Of a stretch of 64,000 nt of DNA, positions 8,922 through 18,200 are shown in pieces. The translations under genes and the position numbers were made by a program. The notes beneath the pieces are model-generated. The model saw only the letters and a program-made list of their open reading frames with translations. It was not told where the DNA came from and ran no database searches. Source of the stretch: Volutella citrinella (taxonomy: Eukaryota > Ascomycota > Sordariomycetes > Hypocreales > Nectriaceae); the NCBI GenBank assembly GCA_034401135.1, contig JAWZSP010000007.1:3658001-3722000 (forward strand), read 5' to 3'. The stretch's first letter is position 1. Each line of letters begins with the position of its first letter.

Positions 8922-10811
8922 TCATTCATTTTCCAGAGTCAGGTCTACCAGCTGCTTGGCCACATCGTCAATGCTTCGTTTGTTCTTCCCGTTTGCCGCT
9001 TCTTGTAAAGCCCACTTCTTCGCAACCAGCTTCATTAGGTCCTTCTGCGGACTCCCGGGGTTTTCGTCTCGCACGACAGCCATCTGCTCCCGCACGAACA
9101 CCTGGTACCGGCTCGGCGCCCTGGTTGCGCCGCCCTTGTCTGCTCCCTGGCCCCTGGGAACGGGCTTCGTCTGTCGCAGCATGCCCTTGCAGCTTCCGCA
9201 TCGGTGCCGCTGGGGGTTGATGCTGCGCGAGTGCCGCTTGAATTCGGCGCCGCAATCGGAGCACTCCCACGCGAACTTGAAGTCGATTTCGTAGTCGTGC
9301 TTGGTAGTAACGTTGATACCTCGATCGCCAAATGTGCGGGAGCACCTGGCAGCCCAGACCTTGAACTCCTTGCCGTGGGGGTTGTTGGTGATACCGTTGA
9401 CCATGAAGTTGGCCAGATGACAGAACTCGTGGGCGAGCACGTTGAGCAGGCGGTCTTCGTCGTCAATGACCTTCTCGGCGAGCTCTATGGAGGCGTGGTG
9501 TTTGTGTTGCACGGAGGTTTGCTTCCCGCTTGCGTCCTTTGTCCGAATCGTTTCCCTTCGCCAGTTTGCGCGGCCCGCTGTCGTATTGAGGGTCTTGGTC
9601 CAAACCAACTTCACGCCACCCGTCGACTCCGATAGCTCAGCAATCTGACCCTCTGTGATTTGGCTGTCGAGCTCCCTGAGAAAGGCCTCCGCTATCTCGT
9701 GCTTCCGGGCATTGAACGATTTCTTCGTCTCCTTCTTGACCTTAGCCGCGGTGGGTTGCTTCTGTGGGCTCTTCTTCACAGGCGGTAACATGAGCTTCCG
9801 AGGCGAGTGCTGGTCATTCCAATCATTAACAGTGTCCTGGTCCCAGAAAGCTTCCATGCTGGGTCGATGTGGCGTCATGGGCAATTGAAATCGTTTGCTA
9901 GGCGAAACAAGGCCCCTTGAGTTGCTGGGCTTGGGAGACATCTTTGGTGTGCTTGGCTTGCGCCGGTCCTCGTCAGTTTCAGAGAACCCCTCAAGTTGTC
10001 TTCTGATAGCCTCGCTGAAGTTTGTGGGGGTCGTCGTTCTTGACCTCCCTGGCTTTCGACTATTCTTGTCTGCGGGCTTCTGTTGTTGGCTGTTGTCATT
10101 TTCGTCGTATTCATCGTCTGACGCCCAGTCCTGGAATTCCGATGATTCTTCCTCGAACGAGAGATCAATAGCACCACCCCCAGCCTCTTCACCCGACTGT
10201 ATCTTTTTGGCTGATCGGCCTTCATGTTCTGAGCTTATAGCTGGCTTTGAAGAATCCGAGGTTTCCCTGAGTTCTCCTTGCTCGTCAGGGCTTTGTACCT
10301 TTGTGCCATCTTTTTTGGTGACTTGAAGCCGTCGTATCCGTGAGATTAATGCCTCAGTGCCGGAATCGCTGTCTTCGCTACTAGTGCTGTCACCGTCGTC
10401 GTCTGCTACTGTTTTTTGAAAACGCCTTCGTCGTGAGCCTCTCTGGCGATATTTGAAGCCGTCCGATTCTGATTCAGATGGAGAAGGAGGGTTCGCGTTT
10501 AATTCTTCTTCAGCCTCCCCCTTAACGAAAGGCTTTTGCGAGAGTTTTTCTGTACCACCTGCAGCTTCTTTGGGTTCATCACAATCTCTCTTTGACCATT
10601 TTTGCATCAATGGATTGTCGGCTGACAGAGCTGGCTTGCCCAGTCGTCGTACGCGACGCGCCCCTTGTTTCGCTGCTGGCTTCTTGGTGGCTTCATCAGA
10701 TGCAGGAAGTTGTGTTGAGCTGTTAGCACTGGCCTTGAGACCTTGATAGATTGTGTCTAGGTCTGGAAGGTCTTCATCACTTGATGAATTTGCCCTTGCT
10801 AGGCGGGCCAT
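8922..10811 (-). CDS. SprT-like metalloprotease with zinc ribbon and HMG box (GCNA-like)
   Basis: Single-exon gene, 629 aa from the ATG at 10811, which has A at -3 and G at +4; the frame upstream of it has no ATG. Residues 1-365 are an acidic, Ser-rich, probably disordered region with a possible SUMO-interacting motif (AIDLSFEEE, residues 214-222). Residues 370-510 form a SprT domain with the zinc-protease motif HEFCH at 461-465 and a likely third ligand at His479. A zinc ribbon follows (Cys517/520 and Cys538/541), then an HMG-like box at about 566-612. This order matches animal GCNA (ACRC), a nuclear protease that acts on DNA-protein crosslinks, so a genome-protection role is inferred. The protease residues look intact. 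It is convergent with Mog1. Confidence 0.9.
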   Translation of the reverse strand: MARLARANSSSDEDLPDLDTIYQGLKASANSSTQLPASDEATKKPAAKQGARRVRRLGKPALSADNPLMQKWSKRDCDEPKEAAGGTEKLSQKPFVKGEAEEELNANPPSPSESESDGFKYRQRGSRRRRFQKTVADDDGDSTSSEDSDSGTEALISRIRRLQVTKKDGTKVQSPDEQGELRETSDSSKPAISSEHEGRSAKKIQSGEEAGGGAIDLSFEEESSEFQDWASDDEYDENDNSQQQKPADKNSRKPGRSRTTTPTNFSEAIRRQLEGFSETDEDRRKPSTPKMSPKPSNSRGLVSPSKRFQLPMTPHRPSMEAFWDQDTVNDWNDQHSPRKLMLPPVKKSPQKQPTAAKVKKETKKSFNARKHEIAEAFLRELDSQITEGQIAELSESTGGVKLVWTKTLNTTAGRANWRRETIRTKDASGKQTSVQHKHHASIELAEKVIDDEDRLLNVLAHEFCHLANFMVNGITNNPHGKEFKVWAARCSRTFGDRGINVTTKHDYEIDFKFAWECSDCGAEFKRHSRSINPQRHRCGSCKGMLRQTKPVPRGQGADKGGATRAPSRYQVFVREQMAVVRDENPGSPQKDLMKLVAKKWALQEAANGKNKRSIDDVAKQLVDLTLENE

Positions 10812-13800
10812 GCTGAAAATGATGCTTGATACCAGTTGCTGGGGTTTGCCGAAATAGGATTGGTTGTAGAGCAAGGAATAAAGTGTTCATCTACACCTGG
10901 TATGTAAAATGCGGGCTTTGGTATTGCCCAATGAACGATTTTTGGGAATGGGTGCTGAATGGCTCGTGTGAGGCTCCTGAGCTGCTTCGTGATTTGGGAG
11001 CACGTTGGCCAGGCAACACTTGGTGGCACAACACGTGATGTCTGATGCACTGCTTGACGATAACCATAAAGAAGTTACAGTGTTGACACAATATATTACG
11101 GAGATGATTCGGCATTACGAGAATAATTGAATTGATACACGCAATAAAACTAGAAGGATGCGGCACTGGCGTTGCCCAGCCTAGAAGATAGGATGTGAAA
11201 AGGATGGATGGTGGTGGGCTCTGGTTTTACTTACACACATAATTCGGTTGTGAACCCAACTTCAGCCCAAGCTCAACTCGAAAGCCCTCCTAGCGCTCAA
11301 TTGATGAAGTGCTACTAATAATAATAGGACTCGATCCTGAACCTACACGGCAGCTCTTGACTACAGCTACTACCTTGACTTGGCAACTGATGTTGCGAAT
11401 TGTTCGGGAAACCATCCCGAGTGGCGCAGGAAGAACAGAAGGAGGAGATGACGAGATGGTTCCGGCGTAATTTGAATCCAGTAGGACCAAAACGTCCGTG
11501 CCAGAGCTGACAGTATGGCCCTCCGTATCCCGTCAATCTCGGAAGGTTGGCTGCTCCGAGGTTGGTGGTCGGTGGACGGCTCCACGGGTGGCCGGACGCC
11601 CGGCGCCACCAGTAAGAGACACGGCACGTTGCTGTGCAAGTCTCCGTACGTAGGTACCAGATGCAGAATCTACTATGCACGTCGTAGTTGTGAGTGAGTT
11701 GGGTCCTGAAACAGTGGACTGAATTTAGGCTTGGCATCGGGATCTTGGATCGCCCTTAGCTCGCATGGCCCGGTTGGTTAGGGCCAAGCAAAGGATGGTG
11801 ATCTGGCATGCCGGTGCCTGAAGGTAGGTAAGGTACCTAGCAGTCAGTGAGATACCAGTAGCCCACAGGCTGACTACAGACGGAACACGCGGGCTGATTT
11901 GGGATTTGTTCAGCGAACAATGAATGAGCAGGGCCGTCACCAGAAAAATTACTCAGCGGCGTTTGTGGGAGATTCCTTCCAGGCTCAGCCGAGGCGCATG
12001 CAAGGCGAGGCCGCGAGGGATGGGAGAACCCGCTTTCTTTGTCTGTTCCTGCATCTTGCATACAGGCACGTCATGGTCAATCTCCGCATTAGTTTCCATC
12101 AACCACACCACCACCGACATAGCACGGGACTCGCCATCGCCATCGCCCATCGAGTTGGATGTACGCTGGACCTTGGGATGCGGTCTTGAGCTCCGAGACT
12201 TGAGGGACGAACAATGAGGGTTTCCAACGGCGCAACGCACGTATCATCGCCCAGACGATGGCACAAATGTCGACGGATTCCAGAAGCCATGGCGGAGCGA
12301 CCTCCTCCCATGGTGGGACTACATGGGATGAAGGACAGGGGGCTTGAGGGGCAGGCAGCGCCAGTTGGAATGCGCTAGCGTGGTATTCTGGAACATGTGC
12401 ATGCTCGCGGGCGTATTTCCCCTGTGAGGATGCTCGTAATTAAAGACTTGGGAACCTCCAACAGCGGAGTTTCGGGTGGATTGGAAATCATCCGCACAGC
12501 CTCTCCAGAGGCCCCCGGAAAAAAATCAGCACAGGCTATTATCGACCACGCACACGGTTGGGCCTTTGACATCGTGGCTTGCGAGGGCTGGGAAGCGGTT
12601 TGTTCAGAGGCATCTGCTGTTGGCAGGCCTTACCCCCTGTTGGCTTCTCACGCAAGGGAGAAGATAACAACACCCTGCAAACCTGTTTGCTTGTCAGCTT
12701 GTGTCTTTTGCCCTGCATTGATCGGCCTGCTCTTGCTCGCGCGACCATAGCTCCGAGTCCTGTTCGCCACCCAAGCATCATGCCACCCAAACAGGGCTAG
12801 TATCAGCATGAATGGGAGTGGATGGCTCGGATCGCGGATTGATTGCTACCGGCAGCGACGCGATGGGGAGCCGGGCGTTGATTGATGGGCAAGATGGGGG
12901 CATGGATCAAGGCATGGGCAAGGAGAGCCAACAATCATCGGCCAAGCGACCAACAAGCAGCTTGATCAGCGGCCAGCTGCCTTGGAATGGGCCCCTGGGT
13001 TCTGGCTAGCCCACTTCCAGAGCCACAGCAGATAAAAGCAGTGAGTGGGTGCTCCGGACGCGCCGCTCAGGGGCACTCTCCGCTTTTCAGCTGAGCAACC
13101 CGCCTATGACGACTCAGACGCGTGTCAGGAATTTCCTTCAAAGTACTGGGGAACCTGGCGGATACCTCACTGGCAGCCATTCAGAGCTCAGCTTTCTTGA
13201 CATGTCGCCCCCTACCCCCTTGGTACCGCGAAGGAATCTGCCGGTGGGTGGTACTTCAGGCACTCCCGTCCTGAAGGCCCCACAGCATTCACAGACTTGC
13301 TCCCAAACCCAGCCTCTGAAAATACAACGTGTTGCTCATCAAGCTGCCTGGGTTATACTGTATCCAGACGCTGCTTGGTACCTGGAAACCAAGAGACCCA
13401 TCATTCCTGGTTTCCTGGTTACCAGCCTCCAAGAGCCTGCAATTACCAACCACCCGAAGCCGCATATTGAACTCTGAGAGGGTGGGCTGCGTGTACTTAT
13501 CCGGACACACCAGGGCAACCTTGGCCTGTTCAGCAAGGAACAGAAAAATGTCCAACAAGAGTTCTAATGTACTCCTTGGCTCGCTTGAAGCCAACCACAA
13601 ATTCCTATCCACGGTCGCCAGCGGTGCAGCACAGTACGGGCCTCTGCTACGTACAGTGCTTGATAGCATCCGCCACCACATCGGCGGCCCCTTTCCCCAT
13701 CCGTCCAGCCCCCGACAATCAACGCCCTGATTGCCCTGGCTCTGCTGAGCAAGGGCTCTTGGGAACCACCATCTGCTAAGTCCCCACTTGCCACCCAAGA

Positions 13801-13862
13801 CCATACAGGACACTTGCTTCGTAAAGTCTGGACTGGGCTGTGTACGTATGCAGTAATCATCG

Positions 13863-13892
13863 GAGTACGAGCTCTTTGAGTACGAGCTCTTT
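13863..13892. repeat. 15-bp tandem duplication
   Basis: Two perfect adjacent copies of GAGTACGAGCTCTTT, each containing the palindrome GAGCTC. It lies in the gene-free interval upstream of FKS1 and looks like a simple local duplication. Confidence 0.8.
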
Positions 13893-14405
13893 GCTCTGGA
13901 GGCTGCCGCCTAGCTCTATATCGGGCCGCCCCTAAACTTAGCACGGCTCGGAAAGTCGGTTTGGATGGAAATCTGGAACTGATTCTTTACGTGGTATGCA
14001 ACAGAGCACTGTAGTCACACCGTCCCCATGCTTGCTACAAGGTACGTAGTCGCGGGCGAGACGCCCTTCCTCTCCCCATCAATGGCCCATTCCTCTAGGT
14101 GCCCGTGCCACAGTCTCAGCACCTACCACGCAGCAAAGCGCAAGGGGGGTCACAGCCACGTCGCTCACGCAGAATGATGGTGCATGGTGCGGGCGGCAAC
14201 GTACCTGAACCGCTAACAGCGGACCGGTTAGTCCGTGTGGCGCTGACTGTGCTCCGGGATCTTTCCAACGGCATCGCCCAAGGCCGGTACCTGTGGCACC
14301 ATGCCCACAGTATTGTCGGGGAAGTGCCAACGTGTAATCCCTCCCTGACGAGCTGGCCATGCTCTCAGTGCTCAGAAGCAATGGAAGAGAAGGTTGTACT
14401 GTGGT

Positions 14406-14440
14406 ACCTACCACCACCCACCATCCACCATCCACCATCC
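14406..14440. repeat. CCA/CCATC-type simple repeat
   Basis: An imperfect array built from CCACC and CACCATC units in intergenic DNA upstream of FKS1. A simple-sequence tract with no visible function. Confidence 0.6.
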
Positions 14441-15064
14441 GCCAACTCTCTTCTAATGGTCATTCATCCAAAGAATAAAATATACAACATAAAACAACCG
14501 AAGTTCGCTTCGCGCGAGAATGTGTAGCCGAGCCTTGTCAGTAGTTTGATCGCCCTCTCCTTGGGGTTTGTAGTTGTCGGCTTGAGAGGATCATTCAGTG
14601 TTCGGCGCCCCTTCTCTGCTGCAAGTTAGCACTGAACACGCCCCTGGTCGGTTGGCGCGGTGCCACCCACCCACCCCTTGACCAGAACCCACCCACTCCA
14701 GTCGAGACGCCCAGCGTTTCCCTCGCCCTCTGTGCCTGAGATCCATCCGTCCATCTTCAACTTTCCTTTGCTCCATCGCCTTGAGCATCGCGACACTCGT
14801 TTTTGGCCCCAGACAGCCACCTCGATTCCGACGCCTCTCAACGACTACTCTCGCTACACTCTCCTACGTTGAGATTGGGCCCGTTCTACCCATTTCCGTG
14901 CGAACCGCTTCGTGCTGCCGACATTCTCCGGCTATTGCCGTGACGTCTTCACTTCGCGAAGGCTCTATTTCGCCGACCGCGCCGTCTCGACTTCGATCTC
15001 TTAACATATCCAGCGAACGAACCATCTCTTGTCGAATCTGTTGATACCGTTGCTTCCCTTTCCC

Positions 15065-15085
15065 ATGTCGTCTGCCTCGAGGTAA
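15065..15085 (+). promoter_or_regulatory. Candidate uORF in the FKS1 leader
   Basis: A six-codon upstream frame, MSSASR then stop, begins at 15065 in a weak start context (C at -3). It straddles the donor of the proposed leader intron 15082-15221. Unspliced it ends AGG TAA; spliced it ends AGA TAA, so the peptide is the same either way. Whether the transcript includes it depends on the transcription start, which is not visible. Confidence 0.4.
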
Positions 15086-15221
15086 GCGTCACCATCGCGT
15101 CTTCTCCGTCATCTCGAGAGATTCCACGGCCATCCTCCATGTTCCCTTGGCATTCGCCCCAGCCTTTCTGTCGCTGTGGCCTGGAAGATTTGCCGACTGT
15201 CGTTGTACTGACACTACCCAG
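15082..15221 (+). other. Probable intron in FKS1 5' leader
   Basis: The donor GTAAGC follows CTCGAG, a TACTGAC branch sequence lies near 15207, and the acceptor CCCAG ends at 15221, 19 bases before the FKS1 ATG. The 140 bp length is typical for a leader intron in filamentous fungi. It is predicted from consensus only. Confidence 0.6.
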
Positions 15222-15240
15222 ATAAACAACTGCAATCAAC

Positions 15241-18200
15241 ATGTCGGGATACCCAGGCGGTGGTCAACGCGACCAGTATGATGGCTATGGCCAGGGCCAA
15301 GGCCAAGGTGGCCATGGTCAAGGTCAGGCAGGTGGCCAAGGGCATCAGCAACATGGCCAGACCGACTCGTACTACCAAGACGATCAATACTATGACAATG
15401 GCTATGATGCCCGTGGTCAAAACGACGGTTACTATGATGAATCGTAAGTAATCAATGGACATCGGGATGGGATGACGTGAGGCCGGCGGCTGACTGACGA
15501 TGCTTGTAGTGGCTACTACAATGCCGACCCCAACAACCCTTACCACCAGGATGGTGGCTACTATGACGGCCAGGACCAGTACCAAGACGATTACTATGGT
15601 GGCCAGGGTGGCGGCTACTACGACCAGGACTATAACAACCAGGGCTACGGTCAACAAGGAGGCCGACACGGCTCTGAAGAAGATTCCGAGACTTTCAGCG
15701 ACTTCACAATGAGGTCCGACATGGCTCGCGCTGCAGAGATGGATTACTACGGCCGCGGAGACGAGCAATACAACTACGGTGAAGGTCAGTCCCGAGGATA
15801 TCGCCCACCTTCGTCCCAGGTCTCATATGGTGGCAACCGATCTTCTGGAGCCTCTAGCCCCAATTATGGTATGGACTATGGCAACGTTCTCCCTGCTGGC
15901 CAGCGATCTCGTGAGCCCTACCCTGCGTGGACTTCAGATGCTCAAATCCCCTTGTCCAAGGAGGAGATCGAGGACATCTTCATGGATCTGACTTCCAAGT
16001 TCGGCTTCCAGCGAGACAGCATGCGAAACATGTACGATCATCTCATGATTCTTCTGGATTCCCGTGCGTCTCGCATGACACCCAACCAGGCACTTCTGTC
16101 TCTCCACGCCGACTACATTGGTGGCGACAACGCCAACTACCGTAAATGGTACTTCGCCGCCCATCTGGATTTGGACGACGCTGTTGGCTTTGCCAACATC
16201 AAGGGCAGGGGTATGAAGCGCAAGAACAAGAAGAAGAAGAAGCAGGGCGAGGAAGCGAACGAGGCCGAGATTCTGCAGGATTTGGAGGGCGACAACAGTC
16301 TTGAAGCCGCCGAGTACCGTTGGAAGTCTCGCATGAACCGCATGTCACAGCACGACCGTGTTCGACAGATTGCTCTTTACCTCCTTTGCTGGGGCGAAGC
16401 CAACCAGGTTCGATTCATGCCTGAGTGTCTGTGCTTCATCTTCAAGTGCGCCGACGATTATCTCAACTCGCCTGCCTGCCAGGCCCTCGTCGAGCCTGTT
16501 GATGAGTTTACCTACCTCAACAACGTCATCACTCCTCTTTATCAGTACTTGAGAGACCAGGGATACGAGATTGTCGACGGCGTCTACGTTCGTCGCGAGC
16601 GTGACCACAAGCACGTCATTGGTTACGACGACTGCAATCAGCTCTTTTGGTACCCCGAGGGAATTTCCCGTATCGTCATGCAAGATAAGAGCAAGCTGGT
16701 CGATGCGCCGCCCCCCGAGAGATACCTCAAGTTGAAGGATGTCAACTGGAAGAAGTGCTTCTTCAAGACGTACAAGGAATCTCGATCCTGGTTCCACCTC
16801 ATTGTCAACTTCAACCGAATCTGGATTATCCACCTGACCATGTTCTGGTTCTACGTCTCTATGAACATCCCGTCGTTGCTCGTCGGCAAGGCCACCTATG
16901 AGCAGCAACGTAACCAGTCTCCCTCAAAGGCAAAAAGCCTCTCCATCGTCGGCTTTGGTGGCGCTATTGCGTCCTTGATTCAGATTATTGCCACACTTGC
17001 CGAATGGGCCTATGTTCCTCGACGATGGGCGGGAGCTCAGCATTTGACCAAACGACTTCTCTTCCTGATTCTTGTCTTTGCTCTCAACGTCGGCCCTGGA
17101 GTCAAGGTTTTCTTCATCCCCGGAGGCCCTAAACAAGTGGACCTTATCCTCGGTATTGTCCACTTGATCATCGCCATCGTTACCTTCATTTTCTTCTCCG
17201 TCATGCCTTTGGGCGGTCTGTTTGGAAGCTACATGTCGAGAAATTCTCGACAGTACGTTGCTAGCCAGACCTTCACGGCCAGCTGGCCGCAGCTCAAAGG
17301 CAACGATATGGCCATGTCGTACGGTCTCTGGATCATTGTTTTCGGCATCAAAATGGGTATCTCGTACTTGTACCTCATTTTGTCCTTCCGTGACCCGATT
17401 CGTTATCTCTCTGTTATGAACGTGTCGAGTTGCAAGGGAGACAAACTGTTTGGCAAGATTCTCTGCGAGCAGCAGCCAACCATCCTGTTGATTCTGATGT
17501 TCTTCACCGACGTCATTTTCTTCTTTCTGGATACCTACCTTTGGTATGTGTTGCTCAACACGCTCTTCTCCGTGTTCCGATCATTTTACATCGGTTCCTC
17601 CATCTGGACGCCTTGGAGAAACATTTTCTCGCGACTCCCCAAGCGTATCTATTCCAAGATCCTGGCTACCACCGACATGGAGATCAAGTATAAACCCAAG
17701 GTCCTCATCTCTCAGATCTGGAACGCTATCGTCATTTCCATGTATCGCGAGCATCTGCTTTCCATCGACCATGTCCAGAAGCTGCTTTACCACCAGGTTC
17801 CATCCGAGCAAGAAGGAAAGCGAACTCTTCGCGCCCCCACCTTCTTCGTGTCCCAGGAAGACCACTCCTTCAAGACCGAGTTTTTCCCTGCCCACAGCGA
17901 GGCCGAGCGCCGAATCTCCTTCTTCGCCCAGTCTCTGTCCACGACAATCCCTGAGCCCCTGCCCGTTGACAACATGCCAACATTTACTGTCATGATCCCT
18001 CACTATGGCGAGAAGATTCTGCTCTCGCTTCGTGAAATCATCCGCGAGGACGAGCCGTACTCGCGAGTCACCCTTTTGGAATATCTAAAGCAGCTTCACC
18101 CTCACGAGTGGGACTGTTTCGTCAAGGACACCAAGATTCTGGCCGATGAGACTTCGCAGTACAATGGTGAGGTTGACAAGAACGAGAAGGATACCGCCAA

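Larger units (their letters stand above)
10812..15064. other. Long gene-free interval upstream of FKS1
   Basis: About 4.2 kb between the divergent GCNA-like and FKS1 genes. The open frames (largest about 170 codons) lack conserved motifs and plausible splice partners. The right end (about 14640-15060) is CT-rich and probably promoter or leader of FKS1. It holds a short tandem repeat (13863-13892), a CCA/ATC repeat (about 14406-14440) and GGTACCTAG-type motifs near 11646 and 11821. A long untranslated leader or noncoding RNA could lie here but cannot be shown. Confidence 0.55.

Noticed and set aside
10812..10874. Longer start for the GCNA-like protein
   Set aside because: The upstream extension begins with TTG, not ATG. 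The ATG at 10811 has an excellent context and fits a normal N-terminus.
13049..13813. Overlapping frames of 130-174 codons upstream of FKS1
   Set aside because: No conserved motif, several frames overlapping on both strands, and no coding-like composition.
15214..15768. Very hydrophobic antisense frame at the FKS1 start
   Set aside because: The Val/Ile/Ala-rich protein is the complement of the Gly/Gln/Tyr/Asp repeats in the Fks1 N-terminus.
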